NCBI GenBank assembly: GCA_016209805.1
Contig: JACQVJ010000347.1
Location: 1-6,726 of the forward strand
DNA from: Ignavibacteriota bacterium
GTDB taxonomy: Bacteria; Bacteroidota; Ignavibacteria; UBA10030; UBA6906
Direction: 5' to 3'
Length of the DNA: 6,726 bases
Positions 1 to 5,723 of this stretch are shown here, piece by piece; positions within the stretch are counted from its first letter, which is position 1; each line of letters opens with the position of its first letter. Made by a program: the position numbers and the translations under genes. The notes beneath the pieces are model-generated. The model was not told the DNA's origin and made no database searches. It worked only from the letters and a program-made list of their open reading frames with translations.

Positions 1-1
1 C

Positions 2-1255
2 ATCTCGCTCGGCGGCGTCCATGATGAGGCCGAAATCCGTGGGCACAGAAGGACATACATCGGCGCCCTCCCGGGTCGGATCATACAGGGTCTCAAGAAA
101 GCAGGTTCGAACAATCCCGTGTTCATGCTGGATGAAATCGACAAGCTTGGCTCGGACTTCCGCGGGGATCCCTCATCGGCCCTGCTTGAGGTGCTGGACC
201 CCGAGCAAAACTTCTCGTTCAGTGATCATTACCTTGAGATTCCCTTTGATCTCTCGAAGGTAATGTTTATTGGTACCGCCAATATGATTGAACCGGTTCC
301 TCCGGCTTTGAAAGATAGGATGGAGGTGATCGACATTCCGAGCTATGTCGAGGATGAAAAACTCCACATCGCAAAGAGGTTCCTTCTTCCCAAGCAGGCG
401 AGAGAGCACGGCTTGAAGGAGGGTCAGCTCACAATTGAGGACGAGGCACTCCGGGCGATTATCTCTGGGTACACGCGTGAGGCAGGGGTCCGCAACCTGG
501 AGCGAAGGATCGCTGCTATTGCGCGTGGCGTTGCACGGGAGATTGCCGAGGGCGCAATCGAAAGAGCTGTCGTTACGAGGAACGATCTTGTGAAGTACCT
601 CGGTCAGCAGAAGTTCTTCCAGGATGTAGCTGAACGGATCAACCGTCCGGGGATTTCCGTCGGCCTCGCGTGGACTCCTGTTGGTGGCGACATTCTCTTC
701 ATCGAAGCGACAAAGATGAAGGGGAAAGGAAACCTCGTCCTCACTGGTCAGTTGGGTGAGGTCATGAAGGAGTCTGCACAAGCTGCGCTGAGCTTTATTG
801 CCTCTCATGCAAAAGAGTTCGGTATCCCTGATGATTTCCGTGCAACAACCGATATCCATGTGCACGTACCGGCGGGGGCAGTGCCTAAGGATGGGCCATC
901 GGCAGGAGTGGCAATTCTCACTGCGATGACTTCTCTTCTGACCAACAGAACTGTGCGCAATGATCTGGCAATGACCGGCGAAATAACATTGCGCGGCGCT
1001 GTACTCCCCATCGGTGGTGTGAAGGAGAAGATTCTTGCAGCGCATCGTGCCGGAATCAAGACGGTGATCCTGCCGGAGCGCAACCGGATGGACCTTGAAG
1101 AGGTTCCAACATCCGCGTTTGAAGGTAAGGAGCCTCTCCAGTTTCACTTTGTGAAAGAGATGAGTCAAGTCATAGAGTTCGCCCTTATGCCCAAGAACGA
1201 GGTCAAAGAGGAAGATGTGCCTGAGCTTGACGTCGGTTCATTGGCTGTGAACTGA
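2..1255 (+). CDS. lon: ATP-dependent serine protease Lon, C-terminal part (5' truncated by window edge)
   Basis: Lon is a cytoplasmic hexameric AAA+ protease that unfolds and degrades damaged and regulatory proteins. The frame is open from base 2, and 417 residues are present, about the last half of a typical ~800-residue Lon. The substrate-binding N-domain and the Walker A loop are off the window. Visible landmarks, numbered from the first full codon: the post-Walker-A segment ISLGGVHDEAEIRGHRR (1-17), Walker B FMLDEID (41-47), sensor 1 GTAN (91-94), a likely arginine finger in LKDRMEV (R106) and sensor 2 GVRNLERR (R164). The protease domain has the catalytic Ser in PKDGPSAG (S300, codon 899-901) and the catalytic Lys in GGVKEK (K343, the second Lys). 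The 43-residue Ser-Lys spacing equals that of E. coli S679/K722. All catalytic residues in view are intact, so the enzyme should be active. A hairpin terminator follows, so lon probably ends its own transcript. Confidence 0.97.
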   Translation: MSLGGVHDEAEIRGHRRTYIGALPGRIIQGLKKAGSNNPVFMLDEIDKLGSDFRGDPSSALLEVLDPEQNFSFSDHYLEIPFDLSKVMFIGTANMIEPVPPALKDRMEVIDIPSYVEDEKLHIAKRFLLPKQAREHGLKEGQLTIEDEALRAIISGYTREAGVRNLERRIAAIARGVAREIAEGAIERAVVTRNDLVKYLGQQKFFQDVAERINRPGISVGLAWTPVGGDILFIEATKMKGKGNLVLTGQLGEVMKESAQAALSFIASHAKEFGIPDDFRATTDIHVHVPAGAVPKDGPSAGVAILTAMTSLLTNRTVRNDLAMTGEITLRGAVLPIGGVKEKILAAHRAGIKTVILPERNRMDLEEVPTSAFEGKEPLQFHFVKEMSQVIEFALMPKNEVKEEDVPELDVGSLAVN

Positions 1256-1274
1256 AATCGACTCTTGATTGGTG

Positions 1275-1325
1275 GGAACCGGAATTCGCGTTACCGTTTT
1301 TGGTGAGCGGGTTCCGGTTTTGCTT
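1275..1325 (+). terminator. Rho-independent terminator after lon
   Basis: A long hairpin lies 20 bases after the lon stop. AACCGGAA (1277-1284) pairs perfectly with TTCCGGTT (1312-1319). Pairing continues inward through two G-T wobbles, CGC/GCG (1287-1289 with 1307-1309), one bulged G (1290) and TTACC/GGTGA (1291-1295 with 1302-1306) around a six-base loop. The 3' arm runs into TTTTGCTTT. The stem is long and the U-tract is short and broken by GC, but the form and position fit an intrinsic terminator. A smaller GC hairpin with a bulged T (1331-1344, arms around TTC) follows directly and may add to it. Confidence 0.75.
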
Positions 1326-1347
1326 TCTCGGGTGGCTTCGCCCCTGG

Positions 1348-1376
1348 TTGACATTTAGGGATTTGTTTCGTACAAT
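1348..1376 (+). promoter_or_regulatory. Sigma-70-type promoter for the sppA unit
   Basis: TTGACA (1348-1353) and TACAAT (1371-1376) are separated by exactly 17 bases. The -35 is a perfect match and the -10 matches at five of six positions. Transcription would start near 1383, giving a leader of about 38 bases before the sppA ATG at 1421. It lies between the lon terminator and sppA, as expected for the start of a new unit. The element looks like a general housekeeping promoter and not the TTTG/TAnnTTTG form of classical Bacteroidota. No operator-like repeat is seen beside it. Confidence 0.75.
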
Positions 1377-1420
1377 CATTTGGAAAATCAATAACTTACA
1401 GCGGTTCCGCCATTACCCAA

Positions 1421-2329
1421 ATGACCAGATCGACGAAGTGGTTTCTGGCAATCCTTGCTCTTCTCGCGTTCGTTTCCTTCGCATTCATCTTTCTCTTTGT
1501 CATACTTATCTCAAGCCTCGGTGAGCGGACCGAGGTTGTTACATCCGGTTCCGGCGAGAAGATTGCGGTCGTCGAGCTCGGTGGTGTGATCACGTCGTCG
1601 GAAGACATCATTCGGCAGATCAAGAAATACAGAGAGGACAGGTCGATAAAGGGGATCCTCCTCCGAATCGAATCACCCGGCGGTGGTGTTGTGGCCAGCC
1701 AGGAGATCTACCATGAGGTGAGGAAAACACGTGAGGGTGGAAAGCCCGTCGTGGTCTCCATGGGCTCGATTGCGGCAAGCGGTGGGTACTACGTTGCCTG
1801 TGGTGCGTCGCTCCTTGTCGCCAATCAGGGGACACTCACTGGCAGCATCGGTGTGGTGTCGGAGTTCCTCCAACTGTATGAGGCTCTGAACAAGATCGGT
1901 GTGGATGTTAAGACAATAAAGAGCGGAAAGCTGAAAGATGCCGGCTCCACGACAAGAAGCATGACAGCAGATGACCAGAGGTACTTTCAGGGTTTGTTAG
2001 ACGATGTGCATCAGCAGTTCATGAATGTTGTGGAGATCGAACGGAAGCTAACCCGCGAGCAGGTTGTTTCGATTTCCGATGGCCGCGTGTTTACAGGCGA
2101 ACAGGCGGTCTTGTTGGGCTTGATTGACACATTAGGGACTTTTGAGGATGCAGTTGCAATCGCAGGTGAGATTGCAGGAATAAGCGGAGAGCCGTCCCTT
2201 GTGCGGGAACGGAGAAAGCGGAGCTTCTGGGATTCTGTGTTCGGAGACGTGACTGAAAGTCTTACCGGTCTTAAACAGGCGATACTTGAAAAGCCTGTGC
2301 TGTCGTACCGTTTTGTCGGGCCAATGTGA
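1421..2329 (+). CDS. sppA: Signal peptide peptidase SppA, short (single-domain) form
   Basis: This is a 302-residue membrane-anchored serine protease of the SppA/S49 family, which cleaves leftover signal peptides after secretion. Residues 7-31 form one hydrophobic segment after a basic N-terminus, so the catalytic domain should face outside the cytoplasmic membrane. The family core begins at IAVVELGGVI (48-57) and includes ESPGGGV (84-90). The likely nucleophile is Ser120 in AASGGYY and the general base Lys172 in SGKLKDAGS. Their 52-residue spacing equals the S147/K199 dyad of Bacillus subtilis SppA. Length and one catalytic domain fit the short Bacillus-type enzyme, not the ~600-residue tandem E. 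coli form. The C-terminus (262-302) is basic and then partly hydrophobic. No Shine-Dalgarno is visible before the ATG (the preceding bases are CATTACCCAA), yet no better in-frame start exists. HU follows after 46 bases. Confidence 0.93.
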   Translation: MTRSTKWFLAILALLAFVSFAFIFLFVILISSLGERTEVVTSGSGEKIAVVELGGVITSSEDIIRQIKKYREDRSIKGILLRIESPGGGVVASQEIYHEVRKTREGGKPVVVSMGSIAASGGYYVACGASLLVANQGTLTGSIGVVSEFLQLYEALNKIGVDVKTIKSGKLKDAGSTTRSMTADDQRYFQGLLDDVHQQFMNVVEIERKLTREQVVSISDGRVFTGEQAVLLGLIDTLGTFEDAVAIAGEIAGISGEPSLVRERRKRSFWDSVFGDVTESLTGLKQAILEKPVLSYRFVGPM

Positions 2330-2361
2330 ATTCGCTCTTTCACCATCACGAACTATTAACT

Positions 2362-2368
2362 AAGGAGG
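2362..2368 (+). promoter_or_regulatory. Shine-Dalgarno that fixes the TTG start of the HU gene
   Basis: AAGGAGG is a near-perfect anti-16S match and lies 7 bases before a TTG codon at 2376. The protein reading from this TTG starts with the usual HU N-terminus (MTKADIV), and there is no in-frame ATG near it, so TTG is the probable start. Confidence 0.8.
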
Positions 2369-2375
2369 GTTAGAG

Positions 2376-2672
2376 TTGACGAAAGCAGACATTGTCGACA
2401 CCATAGCCACAGGGACAGGTCTAACCAAAGTGGACACGGAAGCAGTCGTGGATGGTTTCATCCTGACCGTTATTAACGCGATGAAAGAGGGGAAGAACAT
2501 TGAGATACGCGGCTTCGGGAGTTTCAAGGTGAAAAAGCGTAAAGGAAGAATTGCCCGCAATCCACGCACAGGCGAGCAAGTGATGGTTGACGAGCACTGG
2601 GTGCCGCTGTTCAAAGTCTCGAAAGAGGTGAAGGCGGCTGTCAACGAGAATCTCCAGAAGATCATGAAGTGA
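2376..2672 (+). CDS. HU/IHF-family nucleoid DNA-binding protein
   Basis: This is a 98-residue histone-like protein that binds and bends DNA as a dimer and helps compact the nucleoid. The N-terminal helical dimerisation part is MTKADIVDTIATGTGLTK followed by a second helix (about 20-39). The DNA-binding beta saddle and arm follow: IEIRGFGSFKVKKRKGRIA (42-60), then the arm motif RNPRTGE (61-67) with Pro63 at the place of the DNA-intercalating proline. The C-terminal part, VPLFKVSKEVKAAVN (76-90), is the family's last strand and helix. At 98 residues it is nearer IHF subunits than the 90-residue HU, but there is no partner gene here, so HU or IHF cannot be decided. It starts with TTG behind a strong ribosome site. 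The zinc-ribbon/TPR gene begins 10 bases after its stop, which suggests co-transcription. Confidence 0.93.
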   Translation: MTKADIVDTIATGTGLTKVDTEAVVDGFILTVINAMKEGKNIEIRGFGSFKVKKRKGRIARNPRTGEQVMVDEHWVPLFKVSKEVKAAVNENLQKIMK

Positions 2673-2682
2673 TGGGGGATGA

Positions 2683-3612
2683 ATGGCGAAAGCCAGACTG
2701 GTATGTAGTGATTGCGGAGCCGAGCTTTCAAGGGAGGACAAGTTTTGCAGGCATTGTGGAGCCAGGGTTAACGGGCCTGAGAGCATCCCCGTACAGGAAG
2801 TCGAGAGATCACACGATACACCCCCATTACCGAAAACTTCCAGATCAAGCTCGCCACGAACATGTGAAGTCTGCGGACATGAGAATAGTCATTCGGGTGA
2901 GTATTGCGAGTCGTGTGGTGCCCGACTGAATGCGCCTGCCCGTGGATCAGTCGAACCGGAGAGACCAAGGGCGGCAGGTCCCCGGAAAGGACGCAAGCCG
3001 AAGACGGACAGGCGATTCGAGCTATGGCAGATCGTGACCGGCACATTGCTCGCCGGTCTCCTCATTGCCTTCATCTACATCGAGGTCAACAGAGAATGGC
3101 CGACTCAAAAACCCAACGTCACCCCAACCCCGACCGGAACATCTGCAGATGTTCTTCATGAGATCGAACATCTTCAGGAAACGCTGAGCGCCAACCCGAC
3201 CGATTATGCCTCACTGTTGCGTCTTGCGAATCTCTTTCATGATAGCGCAAGGGAAGATGCCTCTCTCTTTTCACGCGCCATAGATGCATACAAGAAGTAT
3301 CTCTCCTTGCGTCCGGATGATCCGGACGCTCGCGTGGACCTTGGCATTTGCTACTTTGAGCTTGCGAGGTTTGATTCGGCCAACGCCGGTCGTTTACTTG
3401 GCATGGCCGTTAGCGAGATGGAAGCGACGTTCAAGAACCACCCGAAGCATCAGGCCGCCGCGTTCAATCTTGGAATCGTGAACCTTTATTCGGGCAAGCT
3501 GGAGGATTCGAACAGGTGGTTCAGGAAGGCGATCGATTTGGATCCCAACTCGAATCTTGGCAAACGAGCCAAACAGATACTCGAGCAACACAACTTCTCT
3601 GCACCAAGCTAA
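2683..3612 (+). CDS. Double zinc-ribbon, membrane-anchored TPR protein of unknown function
   Basis: The 309-residue product has a clear modular build but no named function that I recognise. Two zinc ribbons open it: C8-x2-C11 with C22-x2-C25, and C61-x2-C64 with C75-x2-C78, each ending in a CGAR motif. A basic, Pro-rich linker (84-112) leads to one membrane segment (about 114-134), then a Pro/Thr-rich spacer (140-153). The rest is helical with TPR-like repeats: about 173-210 (ANPTDYASLLRLANL through LSLRPDDPDA), about 213-250, and 257-290 (AAAFNLGIVNLYSGKLED through AIDLDPNS). By the positive-inside rule the ribbons are probably cytoplasmic and the TPRs outside. The ATG has a G-rich ribosome site (GGGGGA, 2674-2679) and lies 10 bases after the HU stop. 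Such ribbon-membrane-TPR proteins may act as scaffolds, but that is inference. Confidence 0.85.
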   Translation: MAKARLVCSDCGAELSREDKFCRHCGARVNGPESIPVQEVERSHDTPPLPKTSRSSSPRTCEVCGHENSHSGEYCESCGARLNAPARGSVEPERPRAAGPRKGRKPKTDRRFELWQIVTGTLLAGLLIAFIYIEVNREWPTQKPNVTPTPTGTSADVLHEIEHLQETLSANPTDYASLLRLANLFHDSAREDASLFSRAIDAYKKYLSLRPDDPDARVDLGICYFELARFDSANAGRLLGMAVSEMEATFKNHPKHQAAAFNLGIVNLYSGKLEDSNRWFRKAIDLDPNSNLGKRAKQILEQHNFSAPS

Positions 3613-3647
3613 GGGTTCCTTACTCACCACAAAAGAAAGGAGGCAGC

Positions 3648-3743
3648 ATGCCAAGTGGTAAAAAGCGCAAGCGACACAAGATGGCAACACATAAGCGCAA
3701 GAAACGGCTGAGAAAGATGCGTCACAAGAAGAAGATCCGATAA
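3648..3743 (+). CDS. 31-aa Lys/Arg-rich AURKAIP1/COX24 (mS38-like) domain protein, probable ribosome component
   Basis: This very small gene starts at an ATG 4 bases after the strong ribosome site AAAGGAGG (3636-3643). The product begins MPSGKKRKRHKMATHKRKK and ends KKKIR; 18 of its 31 residues are Lys or Arg and three are His. The KRKRHKMATHKRKKRLRK pattern is the signature I know from short bacterial proteins annotated as AURKAIP1/COX24 domain proteins, related to the C-terminus of mitochondrial small-subunit protein mS38. Family knowledge suggests binding to rRNA; a ribosomal role here is inferred. A longer in-frame reading upstream (from 3516) is a shadow of the TPR gene. It lies 35 bases after that gene and directly before a strong terminator, so it is probably the last gene of the sppA unit. 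Confidence 0.88.
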   Translation: MPSGKKRKRHKMATHKRKKRLRKMRHKKKIR

Positions 3744-3750
3744 CATCACC

Positions 3751-3797
3751 GACTCATCCCGTCATTCGATGTGCCGGGACGGGATGAGTTTCTTTTC
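3751..3797 (+). terminator. Rho-independent terminator after the mS38-like gene
   Basis: ACTCATCCCGTC (3752-3763) is perfectly complementary to GACGGGATGAGT (3778-3789), giving a 12-bp stem with a 14-base loop. It is followed by TTTCTTTTC (3789-3797). It begins 8 bases after the stop of the 31-aa gene. It should end the sppA-to-mS38-like transcript. The arms are perfect inverted repeats, so the hairpin could also work to some degree in the opposite direction. Confidence 0.9.
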
Positions 3798-3815
3798 AAT
3801 AACTCGGAAACAAGG

Positions 3816-4706
3816 ATGACTCTCAGAAAAACCATGCGTGCCTTCACCGTTATCCTGGCGTTGGTACTCATTTCGATTCAGACATTCGGGTGGGGATTTT
3901 GGGCCCACAAAGAGATCACGCGGAACGCAATCCGGATTCTGCCTGAGCCAATGCAGCCGTTTTTCAACGCCAATAGTGACTACATTGCCGAACACTCTGT
4001 CGATCCCGACATGGCCAGACGAGCGGATTCGCTTGAACAATTCAACCACTATCTTGACATTGATTACTACGGGCATTACCCGTTTGACGAGCTTCCCCGA
4101 AATTACGAAGATGCGGTCAGGAAATTCACAGCTGATACCCTTCGTGAATATGGGCTTCTTCCGTGGAAAATCGCAGAATTCACACACATGCTCAGTGATG
4201 CGATGCGGCAAGGGGACAAACAGGCGATTCTGAAAAACGCCACGTACCTTGCACATTATGTGGAGGATTCGTTCGTTCCGTTGCACGCCACATTGAACTA
4301 CGATGGTCAGATGAGTAATCAGAAGGGCATTCACCGGCGATTTGAGAGCGATGTGCCGGAGAGATACGGGCGGACATATCATTACGATGTTTCGGAGCCA
4401 GTTGCGGAGATTCAGGATCCCCTCGCGTTTGCGTTCGAGACAATTCTGCAGAGTTACATTTATGTCGACTCGGTTCTCGAAGCCGATCGACGAACCAACT
4501 CGGAGCTTCCCAGTGATAAGATCAAAGTCGAAGTCGAAGACAAAGGGAAAAACGTGACGCGTTACTCTGCGGAATACTACGAGCGATTGAATGAACTGTT
4601 GAACGACCTTCCTCGGCGACGAATGGAGGCAGCAATTGCTGCTACGGCTCGCTACTGGTACACAGCATGGCTGAACGCGGGGGAGCCCACCTTGATGTCC
4701 GAGTAG
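3816..4706 (+). CDS. Secreted zinc-dependent phospholipase C / S1-P1 nuclease-fold protein
   Basis: The 296-residue product (ATG at 3816) opens with a signal peptide: basic MTLRKTMR, a hydrophobic core, and a probable cut after TFG (residue 25). The mature protein would then start with Trp26, which matters because this fold uses the N-terminal Trp to bind zinc. The pattern WGFWAHKEIT gives Trp and His at mature positions 1 and 6, as in P1 nuclease. Further candidate ligands are D71 (RRADS), H78 (NHYLDID), H147 and D151 (AHYVED), H157 (PLH), H173 and E177 (HRRFE). The last pair is HxxxE as in Bacillus cereus phospholipase C. All expected trinuclear-zinc ligands are thus present, so an active hydrolase is likely. 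Whether the substrate is a phospholipid or nucleic acid cannot be told. An upstream GTG (3771) lies inside the terminator and is rejected as start. ATG 3834 is a possible alternative that keeps a shorter signal peptide. The ribosome site is weak. Confidence 0.85.
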   Translation: MTLRKTMRAFTVILALVLISIQTFGWGFWAHKEITRNAIRILPEPMQPFFNANSDYIAEHSVDPDMARRADSLEQFNHYLDIDYYGHYPFDELPRNYEDAVRKFTADTLREYGLLPWKIAEFTHMLSDAMRQGDKQAILKNATYLAHYVEDSFVPLHATLNYDGQMSNQKGIHRRFESDVPERYGRTYHYDVSEPVAEIQDPLAFAFETILQSYIYVDSVLEADRRTNSELPSDKIKVEVEDKGKNVTRYSAEYYERLNELLNDLPRRRMEAAIAATARYWYTAWLNAGEPTLMSE

Positions 4707-4707
4707 G

Positions 4708-4736
4708 TTGCTTTTTTAGGGTGAAGTTTATATCAT
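4708..4736 (+). promoter_or_regulatory. Possible promoter for the ytxH-like gene
   Basis: TTGCTT (4708-4713), 17 bases, then TATCAT (4731-4736), placed just after the stop of the PLC-like gene. The -10 matches five of six positions, the -35 only three of six. A start near 4743 would leave a leader of about 40 bases. An overlapping TTTATA (4728-4733) could serve as an alternative -10. This is a pattern match only. Confidence 0.4.
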
Positions 4737-4781
4737 GACTGTAGCAGATATTTGAAAAATATAGAGAAGAGGAGACGTATC

Positions 4782-5177
4782 ATGGCCCATAACGATGGAA
4801 CGACGAAAGGCCTCGTAATCGGTCTTCTGGTAGGAAGCGCGGTTGGAGCAGTGCTTGCGCTCCTCTACGCTCCGAAGAGCGGCAGGGAATTACGCAGCGA
4901 CATCAAGGGGAAAGCCGATGAGTTGATGGGTGATGCCGACGAATACCTGCAGGCTGCGAAGACGAAGGCTGGAGAGATTGTGAGTGAGGCAAAGAAACGG
5001 TCCGATCAGCTGATTTCCGATGCGCGCACGAAAGCAACGTCACTGCTTCAAGATGCAGACAAAGTGCTGCACAATGCACGTGAGAAATCGACTGCGATCG
5101 TCGAAGAAGGGACGAAGATAAAAAACGCGGTGAAAGCAGGAGTGGACGCTTTTAAGGAAGAACGAAGCCGCTCCTGA
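4782..5177 (+). CDS. YtxH-family single-pass membrane protein
   Basis: The 131-residue product has a short polar N-terminus, a glycine-rich membrane segment (about 9-29, KGLVIGLLVGSAVGAVLALL) and then the YtxH signature LYAPKSGRELR (28-38). The remainder is a charged, Ala/Lys/Glu/Asp-rich amphipathic helix region (about 40-125) with repeated patterns such as KAGEIVSEAKKRSDQLISDA, suggesting a coiled coil or surface-binding helix. YtxH proteins are linked to general stress in Bacillus, but their molecular role is not established. I chose ATG 4782 because GAGGAG (4769-4774) sits 7 bases before it. A TTG at 4752 would add ten residues without a good ribosome site. The DUF948/YtxG-like gene starts 29 bases after the stop. 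Confidence 0.87.
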   Translation: MAHNDGTTKGLVIGLLVGSAVGAVLALLYAPKSGRELRSDIKGKADELMGDADEYLQAAKTKAGEIVSEAKKRSDQLISDARTKATSLLQDADKVLHNAREKSTAIVEEGTKIKNAVKAGVDAFKEERSRS

Positions 5178-5206
5178 GCCGTCAAGTTTAACCGAAGGAA
5201 CCCCAA

Positions 5207-5593
5207 GTGGAATCTTTTCTTGTGTATGCTCAGCTGCTTGCTCTGCTCTGTGTCTCCGCGCTTTGCATCTTCCTGATGTTCGTTCTTGTGCGCGTGAAGG
5301 AGATCCTCAACACGGTCGAAAGCGACTTGAAGGAGGTAACGACGCGTGCAGTGCCCGTTCTGGAGAATATGGAATACATCTCCTCACGGGTCAAGAACAT
5401 TACGGACAATATCGACGATCAGGTGATGATGGTCCATGAATCCATCGGGTCGGTCAGGCAAGTTGTCGACAGCATTGTCGAACTCGAACGGAAGGTGCAG
5501 GCCAGGATCGAAGGTCCGCTTCTCGATGGGGTTGCCTTCATCGCCGCACTATTCAAAGGTGTGCGGACGTTCGTGGAGCGAGTCCGCGCGTAG
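5207..5593 (+). CDS. DUF948 (YtxG)-like single-pass membrane protein
   Basis: The 128-residue product starts at GTG 5207, 6 bases after AAGGAA (5195-5200). A membrane segment spans about residues 7-29 (YAQLLALLCVSALCIFLMFVL). It is followed by a long helical region with heptad-like hydrophobic spacing (ILNTVESDLKEV through ENMEYISSRVKNITDNIDD, 33-71, and SIGSVRQVVDSIVELERKVQ, 79-98). The C-terminus (106-120) is again fairly hydrophobic. The overall form matches the short DUF948/YtxG type, and the preceding gene is YtxH-like. In Bacillus subtilis ytxG and ytxH are neighbours in one operon, which supports the family call. No catalytic residues are seen, so a structural or envelope-associated role is inferred. 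The exact family is less certain than for the YtxH-like gene. Confidence 0.7.
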   Translation: MESFLVYAQLLALLCVSALCIFLMFVLVRVKEILNTVESDLKEVTTRAVPVLENMEYISSRVKNITDNIDDQVMMVHESIGSVRQVVDSIVELERKVQARIEGPLLDGVAFIAALFKGVRTFVERVRA

Positions 5594-5668
5594 TCAACGT
5601 CGCAGTGCCGTTCTGACTGTGGTAGAGTTTTGAACCGTCCCAATCTCAAGTAGTTTCAACCGAGACCA

Positions 5669-5697
5669 ACTATCCTTCACTGTCTCACCTGGATAGT
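5669..5697 (+). repeat. Inverted repeat in the leader of the EF-G-like gene
   Basis: ACTATCC (5669-5675) and GGATAGT (5691-5697) are exact inverted copies around a 15-base spacer. They end 9 bases before the GGAGGT ribosome site (5707-5712) of the next gene. There is no T-tract, so it is not a terminator. It could be an operator or a leader hairpin, or it could be chance. The 130-base gap around it (5594-5723) holds no promoter that I can support. Confidence 0.4.
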
Positions 5698-5723
5698 CCG
5701 CACATTGGAGGTAAGAAACCAGT

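Noticed and set aside
173..1168. Long (331-codon) open frame on the - strand opposite lon
   Set aside because: It lies wholly inside the certain lon gene, its protein is Cys/His/Arg-rich with no family pattern, and it mirrors lon codon structure. It is a shadow frame.
3516..3647. Upstream in-frame extension of the 31-aa basic gene
   Set aside because: It overlaps the certain TPR gene in another frame, and the strong ribosome site and family N-terminus (MPSGKK) place the start at 3648.
3771..3815. GTG start for the PLC-like gene at 3771
   Set aside because: It lies in the loop and 3' arm of the terminator and would put 15 extra polar residues before the signal peptide; ATG 3816 is better.
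3762..4382. 206-codon open frame on the - strand opposite the PLC-like gene
   Set aside because: The + strand frame has a signal peptide and a full set of zinc ligands; the antisense product shows no recognisable motif and no ribosome site.
4752..4781. TTG start adding ten residues to the YtxH-like protein
   Set aside because: There is no ribosome site before it, while GAGGAG is well placed for ATG 4782, and the added residues come from the leader.
5598..5620. Possible terminator after the DUF948-like gene (CAGT...ACTG)
   Set aside because: The stem is only 4 bp and no T-tract follows closely, so it is not supportable.
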